Below, piece by piece: positions 7,924 to 17,318 of a stretch of 35,771 nt of DNA. Below the pieces are notes generated by a model that worked only from the letters and a program-made list of their open reading frames with translations, made no database searches and was not told the origin of the DNA. The first letter of the stretch is position 1. Every line of letters begins with the position of its first letter. The position numbers and the translations under genes are program-made. Source of the DNA: an uncultured bacterium (GTDB lineage Bacteria; Bacillota_I; Bacilli_A; RF39; UBA660); NCBI GenBank assembly GCA_900314465.1, contig OMVK01000049.1:1-35771 (forward strand), given 5' to 3'.

Positions 7924-10900
7924 ATGGACGAAAAATTACTTAGATTCTTTAAAAAAATAGGATTTCAAGATTTAGAAAGCTTTGATGAAGCTTCATTAGA
8001 TAAATGTATAGTTAGTAAAAAAAATAATTCTTGGAAAATAGTTATTAAATCTGATAATGTTATAAATATTGATTCTATTTTAAAATTAAAGACTTTAGCT
8101 AAAGATGGTATTGATTCAGTAGAAAAAATAGATATTATTATGAAATATAATAATATAACTGATAATGATATCTTAGATTATTTTATATATTTACTTAATA
8201 ATGAAATAGAAAATAATAATAGTTTACAAAATATAAATACTGATTTAATAACAGTAACTAATAAGACTGTTAATATTGTTGTTAATAGTACTATCGAAGA
8301 AAAAAATATAATTAATATAAGTAAAAAGATAATTAATATATTAACAAATTTAGGTATAGAAAATGTTAAAATACAAACGGAAGTTAATTTAGAAGTATCA
8401 AAGAAAATAAAAGAACAAATAGAAAAAGAAAAAGAAGATTTATTAAAAAATGCACCTATTTATCGTCCAGTTAATGAAGCAAGTGAAAGAAAATGGGTAC
8501 CAAAAAAGAAAATAAATTTTACAAGAGATGGTTTAGTACCTATTAAGTCAATAATAAAAGAAGAAAGAGATTGTAATATAGATGCTTATATATTTGGTTC
8601 TGAATTTAATACCATAACTAAAAAAGATGGAACACCTTTATATCTTGCAACTATTAAAGTTTCTGATAATACCTCCTCAATACTAATGAAAAAGTTTGCT
8701 AAGGATGCTGAAGATTTTTCTAATTTAGCAAAAGAGTTAAAAAATGGTTCTTGGTATCATTTTGTTGGTGATGTTAGATATGATACTTTTGCTAAAGATT
8801 TAGTATTTAATTTAAAAACATTTGAACCAATAGATTCACCGATTATTAAAAGAAAAGATAGTGCACCTGTTAAAAGAGTAGAATTACATGCTCATACGAT
8901 GATGAGTCAAATGGATGGTGTAATTGATGAAAATAAGCTAGTTAAACAAGCAATTAGCTGGGGTATGCCTGGTATTGGTATAACTGATCATGATGGATGT
9001 CAAGCTTTCCCAGTAGTATTTGAAACAGTTACTAAATATAACTCAGGTAAACTAAAAGAATTTGATAGTAAAATCAAAGAAAATGAAGCAGCACTTGAAG
9101 AAATAAAAAAGACTAATAATCAAGAAGGTATTAATAAACTAGAAGAAATGATTGATGAACTTAAAGATGAAAAAGCCCATTATAAACCATTTAAGATAGC
9201 TTATGGTGCTGAACTTGATATGTGTGAATCATACTTAAATGTTTGTTTTAATCCTAGAAAAGAAGAAATAAAAAATAATACTTTTGTTGTATTTGATACA
9301 GAAACTACAGGCTTTAATCCAGGTTTATCTGATCAAATGATTGAAATAGGTGCTGTTAAAATAAAAAATGGTAGTGTAATAGATCGTTTTGACGAACTAA
9401 TTAATCCAGGTCATCATATTGATGAAGCCATAACTAAAGTTACTAATATATCTGATGATGATGTAAAAGATAGCGATTCTGAAGAAAATGTAACAAAGAG
9501 ATTTAAAGAGTGGATAAAAGATTATCCATTAGTAGCACATAATGCAAAATTTGATAAAAACATGTTAGATATGGCATATTATAAATATAATCTAGGTAAA
9601 CTTACTAATCCAATTATTGATACATTAATGTTATCTCGTGTCATAAATAGAGATTTAAAGAAACATTCACTTGCTGCTTTAGGTAAATTTTATGGTGTTG
9701 ATACAGGTGAAGAAAGTGATGAATCAGATAATTCAACTAATAATGATATAAAACTAGATGACGAAGATGCTAAAGTATTTGATGATATTTTTATAGATGG
9801 AGAATCAATAATACGTTTAGAAGACGAAGAATATAATGATACAGAAATAACTACTGAAGAAGTAATAAAAAAGAAACATACAATTAAATATCTAAAGACA
9901 ACTTATAAAAGTTCTAAAACAGATAAAGTACATATAGATGTAAAAACTAGTGAGGGAACTGAATTAATTAATTTTAATAATGAATATAAATTACATCCTG
10001 CAGAAAATGATATTGAAATATCTTATGTAACACCATTTGGACCTAAGAGTATAACTGTAATTGTTTATGTTGGTTCACACCATGGTGCCGATGTCGATGC
10101 TGAAAATACAGGTTATATATTCAATAAAATGTTAAAACAAATCGAAGGTATAAATACTCTTGATGAACTAAATGATACAGGTAAAGTCATGTTTCAAGCT
10201 TACAAGAATGACCCGAAAATGCTTAAAAATATCGGAGATAATATAAGCTTTAAAAATTATATTAGACCAATAACTGATGACGATGATGAAACAGTTATTA
10301 ATAAATTTGGTTATCCATTTAAAGAATTTGATAATCTAAATTATATATGGAAATATGAATGGTGTCATGATGATTATTTACAGATGTATGAAAATATACC
10401 TGGCAAAACATATGCTGAAGATTTAGCTAATATTTATGATTCAACAAAACATGTAACATTCATTTGTAAGAATCATGATGGACTTAAAAACTTATTTAAA
10501 TTAATAAGTTATGCTAATACTGGATATGAACAAAGAAACGCAAGAATACCAAGAAAATTTATAAATGAACTAAGAGATGGTTTGCTTATAGGTTCAGCTT
10601 GTTTAAATAGTGAAATATTTTATATCGCTGAAACAAGATCAGATGAAGAATTATGTAAAGCTATGGAATTCTATGATTATATCGAAGTACAACCATTAGA
10701 AAACTATGAACACTTATTAAGAAATCATGATGTTGATTCCATGAGTGATTTAAAAAAATTGGTTAAAAAAATTATCAGATGTGCTAAAAAGATGAATAAA
10801 ATAATTATCGCAACTGGGGATGTACATGTTATGGACCCTGATGATAATATTTATCGTGAAATAATCGTAAATCAAAATGTACCTGGTAAAGGAAGACATG

Positions 10901-13737
10901 AACTAGCTAGATATTTAAATAGCTATCCAGTAGTAAATCCTAATAAAGAAAATATTAAAAATGCTATTAAGAAAGCTGAAAATAACGGAGTAAAATTAAA
11001 TAATATAGATATTAAAGTATTAAAATATATTTATGCATTAGAAATGACTCCAGAAATGCCCATAACATCATCTAATCTAAGTGAATTATATGATGTAAGT
11101 AAAAAAAGTGAAGATGAAGCACAACTTATAAATGAAGATGCTAAAAAGAATGCTATTGATTCATCACTTAGAAATTTACAAATAAGTGGAATAATATCAT
11201 TTAATTATGATGAAGGTACATATACTTTAAATAGTAAATATGATAAAGTTACTTCATATAAAGAAGGACATATACCAAATCAGTATTTTAGGACTACTAA
11301 TGAAATGCTTGATGCTTTTAAATGGTTAAATGATCCTGAACTTGTTAATGATATCGTAATAGATAATACTAATAAGATACTTGATATGTTAGATTCTATC
11401 GAAGTGGTTGTTTATCCATTAAAACCATTTTCACCAATAATACCTCATTCACAAGAAACTTGTCGTGACCTAGTATTTGATAAAGCTCACTCAATGTATG
11501 GTGATCCGCTTCCAAGAAATATCGAAGAGAGAATTGCTGAGGAGTTTTATGGAGGTAAAATATTCATGCTTGTTCATGAAAAGATGGATAGAGAATATCC
11601 TAATATGAGTGATGAAGAAAAAGATTCAATATTTTCTAGCGAGCTTCATAAAGTAATCATGTCTGGTTATGATGGTGTTGTCGATTTAATGAAGAAACAT
11701 GTTTTAAGTGAAACACCAGATTTAAATGATGAAGATGCACTACAGAAAGCTAAAGATTCACTTAATGGTATCATCGGTGGCGGATTTGATGTTATTTATT
11801 TAATAGCACAAAAACTTGTTAAACACTCAAATGATCGTGGATATTTGGTTGGTTCCCGTGGTTCTGTTGGTTCATCATTTGTTGCTTCAATGATGGGAAT
11901 AACTGAATGTAATTCACTTCCTCCACATTATTATTGTCCAGAGTGTCATTACTCAATGTTCCATGAAGAAGATGGTAGTGATTTTAAACATGAAGACCCA
12001 CAAACTCATGAAATCGTACCATACTTATCAGGTTTTGATTTACCTGAACGAAAGTGTCCTAAATGTGGTGCTAAAATGATACATCAAGGAAATGATATGC
12101 CTTTTGCAACTTTCTTAGGATTCGAAGGAGAAAAAGTACCTGATATTGATTTGAACTTTTCTGGTGATGATCAACCATATGCTCATGAATATACAAAAGT
12201 ATTATTTGGAACAGATAATGTTTATCGTGCAGGTACAATTGCAACTGTTGCTGATAAGACAGCTTATGGTTATGTACAAGGTTATTTTGAAGAAAGTGAA
12301 TATCGTAAATTAAAAACTAGTGCATCATCTCTAGGATTAAAAATACCCACAAAAGATGATTTAAAAAAGAAAAAGATAATCACATGTACTACGAGAAGCG
12401 CTGAAGTAGAAAGACTTTCAATTGGTTGTACTGGTGTTAAAAGAACGACTGGTCAGCATCCAGGTGGAATAGTTGTTGTCCCAGGTTATAAAGATGTCTT
12501 TGATTTTACACCATTCCAGTATCCTGCCGATGATCCAACCGCAGCTTGGAGAACAACACACTTTGATTATCATAAAATCGAAGCGGATTTACTAAAACTT
12601 GATATCCTAGGTCATGATGATCCAACAGTATTAAGAATGCTTCAAGAATTATCTGGTATGGATGTTACGAAGATTGATTTAGGAGATATTGATACCATGA
12701 AAATATTTACAGGTCCAGAAATACTTGGTAAATATAATGCTTATGGAAAAGATCCAATCGAAATACATCCAGATGACTTACGTGGTTTAACAAAAGACGG
12801 AAGAAAATATTGTCCAACAGGTACTTTAGGTATCCCAGAGTTTGGTACTTCATTCTTACTTGGCATGCTTGAAGAAACAAAACCAACAACATTTGCCGAA
12901 TTAATCAAGATATCTGGTTTATCACATGGTACTGATGTATGGCTTGGTAATGCCCAAGAATTAATACATAATCATATCGTACCATTTTCTAAAGTAATTG
13001 GTTGTCGTGATGATATCATGGTTAACTTAATAGCATGGGGAATACCTGCTGGTAAAGCCTTCAAGATAATGGAATTTGTTCGTAAAGGAAGACCAACCAA
13101 AGCTAAAAAACCAGATGACCCACAAACATGGGAAGAATACAAAAAATATATGAGAGATAATGGAATACCTGAATATTATATAGATTCATGTCAAAAGATA
13201 AAATACATGTTTCCAAAAGCTCATGCTACAGCATATGTAACCTCAGCATTTAGAATAGCTTATTTTAAAGTACATTATCCAATATGGTATTATTGTGCAT
13301 ACTTATCAATTAGAAGAGATCAATTTGATATTGCTTCTATGATTCATGGTAGTGATGCTATCAGAAATAAAATAGATGAAATAGATGCTGAAATAAATCC
13401 ATCTAATAAAGATATAGACACAAGAGAAACATTATTATTATGTCTTGAAATGACTGTTAGGGGTTTCTATTTTAAAAATATTGATATTATGAAAAGTGAT
13501 GCAAAAAACTTTATTATAACTGATGATAATAAAGGCTTAATAATACCATTTAGAGCTTTAGATGGACTAGGTGAAAATGTTGCACTAAATATTGTAAAAG
13601 CTCGTGAAGATTCACCATTTATATCTATCGAAGATTTAAAAGTAAGAGGTAAATGTCCATCAAGTGCAATCGATAAACTAAAAGAACTAGGTTGTCTTGA
13701 TAACTTACCTGAATCTAATCAATTATCTTTATTTTAA
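7924..13737 (+). CDS. polC: DNA polymerase III alpha subunit, Gram-positive PolC, with large insertions
   Basis: Replicative polymerase with built-in 3'-5' proofreading. ATG 7924 follows GGGTGG; an in-frame GTG at 7915 is part of that site. Order: N-terminal domain, OB fold (about 218-305), PHP domain starting at HAHTMM (322), exonuclease with D458/E460 in FDTETTG, HNAKFD (539) and HHGADVDAE (about 720), second PHP half, zinc knuckle CPEC...CPKC (about 1338-1381), palm aspartates in PDIDLNFSG (about 1406) and KLDILGHDD (about 1558), ending in QLSLF. All catalytic motifs are intact. The product is about 1,937 residues; the Bacillus enzyme is 1,437. Extra blocks lie at nucleotides about 9037-9186 (coiled-coil-like), 9700-10074, 10168-10440, 10909-11283 and 11536-11760, plus smaller ones. 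Single gene with its own promoter and terminator. Confidence 0.98.
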   Translation: MDEKLLRFFKKIGFQDLESFDEASLDKCIVSKKNNSWKIVIKSDNVINIDSILKLKTLAKDGIDSVEKIDIIMKYNNITDNDILDYFIYLLNNEIENNNSLQNINTDLITVTNKTVNIVVNSTIEEKNIINISKKIINILTNLGIENVKIQTEVNLEVSKKIKEQIEKEKEDLLKNAPIYRPVNEASERKWVPKKKINFTRDGLVPIKSIIKEERDCNIDAYIFGSEFNTITKKDGTPLYLATIKVSDNTSSILMKKFAKDAEDFSNLAKELKNGSWYHFVGDVRYDTFAKDLVFNLKTFEPIDSPIIKRKDSAPVKRVELHAHTMMSQMDGVIDENKLVKQAISWGMPGIGITDHDGCQAFPVVFETVTKYNSGKLKEFDSKIKENEAALEEIKKTNNQEGINKLEEMIDELKDEKAHYKPFKIAYGAELDMCESYLNVCFNPRKEEIKNNTFVVFDTETTGFNPGLSDQMIEIGAVKIKNGSVIDRFDELINPGHHIDEAITKVTNISDDDVKDSDSEENVTKRFKEWIKDYPLVAHNAKFDKNMLDMAYYKYNLGKLTNPIIDTLMLSRVINRDLKKHSLAALGKFYGVDTGEESDESDNSTNNDIKLDDEDAKVFDDIFIDGESIIRLEDEEYNDTEITTEEVIKKKHTIKYLKTTYKSSKTDKVHIDVKTSEGTELINFNNEYKLHPAENDIEISYVTPFGPKSITVIVYVGSHHGADVDAENTGYIFNKMLKQIEGINTLDELNDTGKVMFQAYKNDPKMLKNIGDNISFKNYIRPITDDDDETVINKFGYPFKEFDNLNYIWKYEWCHDDYLQMYENIPGKTYAEDLANIYDSTKHVTFICKNHDGLKNLFKLISYANTGYEQRNARIPRKFINELRDGLLIGSACLNSEIFYIAETRSDEELCKAMEFYDYIEVQPLENYEHLLRNHDVDSMSDLKKLVKKIIRCAKKMNKIIIATGDVHVMDPDDNIYREIIVNQNVPGKGRHELARYLNSYPVVNPNKENIKNAIKKAENNGVKLNNIDIKVLKYIYALEMTPEMPITSSNLSELYDVSKKSEDEAQLINEDAKKNAIDSSLRNLQISGIISFNYDEGTYTLNSKYDKVTSYKEGHIPNQYFRTTNEMLDAFKWLNDPELVNDIVIDNTNKILDMLDSIEVVVYPLKPFSPIIPHSQETCRDLVFDKAHSMYGDPLPRNIEERIAEEFYGGKIFMLVHEKMDREYPNMSDEEKDSIFSSELHKVIMSGYDGVVDLMKKHVLSETPDLNDEDALQKAKDSLNGIIGGGFDVIYLIAQKLVKHSNDRGYLVGSRGSVGSSFVASMMGITECNSLPPHYYCPECHYSMFHEEDGSDFKHEDPQTHEIVPYLSGFDLPERKCPKCGAKMIHQGNDMPFATFLGFEGEKVPDIDLNFSGDDQPYAHEYTKVLFGTDNVYRAGTIATVADKTAYGYVQGYFEESEYRKLKTSASSLGLKIPTKDDLKKKKIITCTTRSAEVERLSIGCTGVKRTTGQHPGGIVVVPGYKDVFDFTPFQYPADDPTAAWRTTHFDYHKIEADLLKLDILGHDDPTVLRMLQELSGMDVTKIDLGDIDTMKIFTGPEILGKYNAYGKDPIEIHPDDLRGLTKDGRKYCPTGTLGIPEFGTSFLLGMLEETKPTTFAELIKISGLSHGTDVWLGNAQELIHNHIVPFSKVIGCRDDIMVNLIAWGIPAGKAFKIMEFVRKGRPTKAKKPDDPQTWEEYKKYMRDNGIPEYYIDSCQKIKYMFPKAHATAYVTSAFRIAYFKVHYPIWYYCAYLSIRRDQFDIASMIHGSDAIRNKIDEIDAEINPSNKDIDTRETLLLCLEMTVRGFYFKNIDIMKSDAKNFIITDDNKGLIIPFRALDGLGENVALNIVKAREDSPFISIEDLKVRGKCPSSAIDKLKELGCLDNLPESNQLSLF

Positions 13738-13761
13738 AGTACCATTTATGGTACTTTTTTA
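13736..13761 (+). terminator. polC intrinsic terminator
   Basis: Stem AAAGTACCA (13736-13744) with TGGTACTTT (13749-13757), 4-base loop, T run. The stem begins inside the polC stop codon. Confidence 0.88.
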
Positions 13762-13795
13762 TATCTATATGTTATACTTTTAATAAGTGATATAT

Positions 13796-15541
13796 ATGAA
13801 TAGTAAAAAGGATAATAAAGGGTTTAAGTATTATATACAAAGATTATTAAACTATCTTCCAAGTAAAAAAATATTAATATTATTAATAATATTAAATATT
13901 ATCTCTATCTTATTTGGGATAATAGTACCTATGATATCAGCTAAATTAATAGTAAGTTTTTCTTCTAATATCTTAGATAATATAATATTAATAATAATAG
14001 TTCTAACAGTAATTAGAATATTAGATATTATTAATTCTAATATAATAAATTATATACAGTCTATTGAAACTAGTAAGATAATAGTTAATTTAAAAAAAGA
14101 TTTAGCAACTGAAATATTAAAATTAGATACTAATACTATTACTGATAAAGGTAGTGGTCATTTATATCAAAGACTTAATAATGATACTGGAAGTTTGATA
14201 TGGGCAAGTAGTAGTTTAATGAATAATTTACGTGATATATTTATAATTATTGGTACTTTAATAGCAATCTTATTTGTAAATATTAAATTTTTTATTGTTG
14301 TTTTAATATATGTAATCATAGATGTTATAATTGAAAAATTATTTACAGATAAAAATACTAAATTAAGTAAAGAATATGAAGAAGATACAGATTCAGTAGT
14401 AGGTCTTGAAAGTGAACTTGCACGTGGTATTCAAGATATAAAGATGCTTAATGCAGAACATTCTTTCTTAAAATTATTAAACAAAAAATTAAAAAATAAT
14501 ACTAATAAAGATTATGATATGAATAATTATTTAAGTAAAATAAGATCAATAATATCATTATTTGATAATACAACTAATATATTAATAATATTATTTTTAA
14601 TATCATTAATATTAGATAAAAAATTAAGTGTTTCTTTTGCTTTAGTATTATTTAATTATTTTAAAACTATATATTATAGTACTCCAGGTTTTGCTATGAT
14701 ATCTAAGAATATAAGTAAAATAATAACTTACAGTGATCGTATATTTGAAATAATAGATAGTGATTCTTCTTATCATAAAGAATCATTTGGTAATATACAT
14801 TTAGATAAAGTAATTGGTGATTTTGAGTTTAGAAATGTTTATTTTCATTATAATGATTCTAAAGAAGTATTAAAAGGTTTATCTTTTAAAATACCACATG
14901 ATAAAACTATTGGTTTTGTTGGTGCATCTGGTGTTGGAAAAACAACAATATTTAATTTATTATGTAAGATGTATGATGTTGATTCAGGTGAAATACTAAT
15001 AGATAATCATAATATTAAAGATTTAGATAGGGAGTCTATCAGAGGTAATATAACAGTTATTTCACAAGATCCATATATTTTTAATTTATCTATTAAAGAT
15101 AACTTTAAATTAATCAAAGATAATGTAACTGATGAAGAAATAAGAAACGCTTGTAAACTTGCATGCCTTGATGATTATATTGAATCTTTACCTGATAAAT
15201 ATGACACTATTCTTGGTGAGGATGGTATTACTTTATCTGGTGGACAAAAACAAAGACTTGCAATAGCCCGTGCATTAGTACAAAAAACCGAAATAATCTT
15301 ATTTGATGAAGCAACCAGTGCACTTGATAATATCACACAAAAACAAATACAAACAGCAATAGATAACTTACAAGGTAATTATACTATCATGATAATAGCT
15401 CATAGATTATCAACTATTAAAAATTGTGATAAGATTTATTATCTTGAAGATGGTAAAGTATCTCTTTCAGGTACTCATGAATACTTACTAAAACATTCCA
15501 AAGGTTATCGTACTTTATATAATGAAGAAATAGAAAAATAG
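13796..15541 (+). CDS. ABC exporter subunit (type IV half-transporter), first of a pair
   Basis: Half-transporter fusing a six-helix membrane domain (about 1-310) to an ATPase domain. ATG 13796 is used; the ribosome site is weak (AAGTGA) and a GTG nine bases upstream is possible. ATPase motifs: Walker A GASGVGKTT (376-384), Q-loop in ISQDPYIF, signature LSGGQ (480-484), Walker B ending Asp504-Glu505, His536 switch. All are canonical, so this site should hydrolyse ATP. The coupling segment ELARGIQDIKMLNAEHSF is shared with the next gene. Both proteins have 581 residues with motifs at identical positions, so they probably form a heterodimer. Substrate unknown; peptide, lipid and drug export are all possible. 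Eight bases separate it from the second subunit. Confidence 0.9.
   Translation: MNSKKDNKGFKYYIQRLLNYLPSKKILILLIILNIISILFGIIVPMISAKLIVSFSSNILDNIILIIIVLTVIRILDIINSNIINYIQSIETSKIIVNLKKDLATEILKLDTNTITDKGSGHLYQRLNNDTGSLIWASSSLMNNLRDIFIIIGTLIAILFVNIKFFIVVLIYVIIDVIIEKLFTDKNTKLSKEYEEDTDSVVGLESELARGIQDIKMLNAEHSFLKLLNKKLKNNTNKDYDMNNYLSKIRSIISLFDNTTNILIILFLISLILDKKLSVSFALVLFNYFKTIYYSTPGFAMISKNISKIITYSDRIFEIIDSDSSYHKESFGNIHLDKVIGDFEFRNVYFHYNDSKEVLKGLSFKIPHDKTIGFVGASGVGKTTIFNLLCKMYDVDSGEILIDNHNIKDLDRESIRGNITVISQDPYIFNLSIKDNFKLIKDNVTDEEIRNACKLACLDDYIESLPDKYDTILGEDGITLSGGQKQRLAIARALVQKTEIILFDEATSALDNITQKQIQTAIDNLQGNYTIMIIAHRLSTIKNCDKIYYLEDGKVSLSGTHEYLLKHSKGYRTLYNEEIEK
14985..15445 (+). repeat. Near-identical DNA shared with the second ABC gene
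   Basis: Two blocks, about 14985-15110 and 15230-15445, match 16739-16864 and 16984-17199 at a constant offset of 1,754 bases with few differences, including silent positions. The membrane-domain halves are strongly diverged. This suggests gene conversion. Confidence 0.75.
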
Positions 15542-15549
15542 GTAATAAT

Positions 15550-17295
15550 ATGAAAAAGAAAGATAATAATACAAGTTTTATATCTTATTTAAAAAAATTT
15601 ATAAAAATAAGTAAAAATAAAAAGAATATTATAATATTTATTATACTTGTTACTATCGAAGTAATATTTTCTATATTTACACCTATATGTGAAGCAAGAA
15701 TAATAACTAATCTAACAGATAGTTTATTTGAACAAGTATTTTATTATATATTAATATATTATTTATTGCGTATATTCTTTGTAATAATAGATCGTTATGC
15801 TTATAAAAACTATTTATTATTTTCTAAAGATTTTAAATATAATTTAAAAAATAATTTAGCAAAAGAAATATTAAAATTAAATTCAAGTATAGTATATAAG
15901 AGTGGTTCTGGTTTATTTATAACAAGACTTACTAGTGATATAAATTCACTTGATATAAATATAATAAATATCATATATTATGCAAGTGATATATTTATTA
16001 TATTAGGTTCATTAATAACAATATTTATAGTTAATAAAATAGCTTTTATATATGTCTTAATTACTTATATTATCTTAATTTTATTAAATAATCATATTCA
16101 AAAGAAAATAATTAAAAAAGAAAAAGAATTAGATAAATATCGTGATAAAATATCTAGTTTCGAAAATGAAATAACACGTGGTATTCAAGATATAAAAATG
16201 CTTAATTCAGAACATTCTTTCTTAAAAGAATTAAAGAATAAGAATATGGAATTATTTAGTAAAGGTAGAGATGTATTATCTTATAAAGATATCTTAAGAT
16301 CTTTATTATATATATTAAGAAATATAATTAGATTAGGTAGTTATATAATAATAGTTATATTATTAAAAGATAATATAGTTAATGGTGCTTATGCATTGGT
16401 TTTATATAATTATATAGATAATTGTTTTGGTTATTTTAAGACATTTGATTATGTTCAAGAAAATATTAGAGAATTTAAGAGATATGCAAGTAAAATTATG
16501 GAAATACTTGATGGTAGTAATGATTTTTATAAAGAAGAATTTGGTAGGACTCATTTAAATAAGATAATTGGTGATTTTGAGTTTAAAAATGTTTGCTTTA
16601 GTTATGATAATGATAAAGAAGTATTACACAATTTATCTTTTAAAGTTAAACATAATACAACTGTAGGCTTTGTAGGTAAATCTGGTGCTGGAAAGACAAC
16701 TATTTTTAATTTGTTATGTAAGATGTATGATATAAATTCTGGTGAAATATTAATAGATAATCATAATATTAAAGATTTAGATAGGGAGTCTATCAGAGGT
16801 AATATAACTATTATTTCTCAAGATCCATATATTTTTAATTTATCTATTAAAGATAATTTTAAAATTGTTAAAGAAGATATAAGTGATGATGAAATAAGAA
16901 AAGCTTGTAAGCTTGCATGTCTTGATGACTATATTGAAACACTACCTGATAAATACGATACCATAGTAGGTGAAGGTGGAGTAAGATTATCTGGTGGACA
17001 AAAACAAAGACTTGCAATAGCACGTGCCTTAGTACAAAAAACGGAAATAATCTTATTTGATGAAGCAACCAGTGCACTTGATAATATCACACAGAAACAA
17101 ATACAAACAGCAATTGATAACTTACAGGGTGAATATACTATCATGATAATAGCTCATAGATTATCAACTATTAAAAATTGTGATAAGATTTATTATATAG
17201 AAAACGGATGTATTAGTGCATCAGGTACCCATGAATACTTACTTAAGAATTCTGAAGGTTATCGTAATTTATATAATGATGAAATAGAAAAATAA
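15550..17295 (+). CDS. ABC exporter subunit (type IV half-transporter), second of a pair
   Basis: Partner of the preceding half-transporter, translated from ATG 15550 after an AGGTAA site. Membrane domain about 1-310 with six predicted helices, then the ATPase domain: Walker A GKSGAGKTT (376-384), LSGGQ (480-484), Asp504-Glu505 and AHRLSTI. Both subunits keep the catalytic Glu, so unlike many heterodimeric exporters neither ATP site looks degenerate. The membrane half shares little sequence with its partner beyond the coupling segment ITRGIQDIKMLNSEHSF, which fits complementary halves of one pore. The next gene starts 23 bases downstream with no terminator between them, so it is likely cotranscribed. 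Confidence 0.9.
   Translation: MKKKDNNTSFISYLKKFIKISKNKKNIIIFIILVTIEVIFSIFTPICEARIITNLTDSLFEQVFYYILIYYLLRIFFVIIDRYAYKNYLLFSKDFKYNLKNNLAKEILKLNSSIVYKSGSGLFITRLTSDINSLDINIINIIYYASDIFIILGSLITIFIVNKIAFIYVLITYIILILLNNHIQKKIIKKEKELDKYRDKISSFENEITRGIQDIKMLNSEHSFLKELKNKNMELFSKGRDVLSYKDILRSLLYILRNIIRLGSYIIIVILLKDNIVNGAYALVLYNYIDNCFGYFKTFDYVQENIREFKRYASKIMEILDGSNDFYKEEFGRTHLNKIIGDFEFKNVCFSYDNDKEVLHNLSFKVKHNTTVGFVGKSGAGKTTIFNLLCKMYDINSGEILIDNHNIKDLDRESIRGNITIISQDPYIFNLSIKDNFKIVKEDISDDEIRKACKLACLDDYIETLPDKYDTIVGEGGVRLSGGQKQRLAIARALVQKTEIILFDEATSALDNITQKQIQTAIDNLQGEYTIMIIAHRLSTIKNCDKIYYIENGCISASGTHEYLLKNSEGYRNLYNDEIEK
16739..17199 (+). repeat. Near-identical DNA shared with the first ABC gene
   Basis: Partner copy of the blocks at 14985-15110 and 15230-15445. 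In about 160 bases around the Walker B region only about six differences are seen. Confidence 0.75.
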
Positions 17296-17318
17296 TAAAA
17301 AAGTTAGGATGTGTATAT

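Noticed and set aside
7924-13737. Frequent ATC-GAA codon pairs for Ile-Glu in polC, as a possible codon-context bias
   Set aside because: ATC also occurs often before TTA and AAA; without counting I cannot show an excess.
13796-17295. One ABC subunit being catalytically degenerate, as in many heterodimeric exporters
   Set aside because: Both keep Walker A, LSGGQ, the Glu after Walker B and the switch His.
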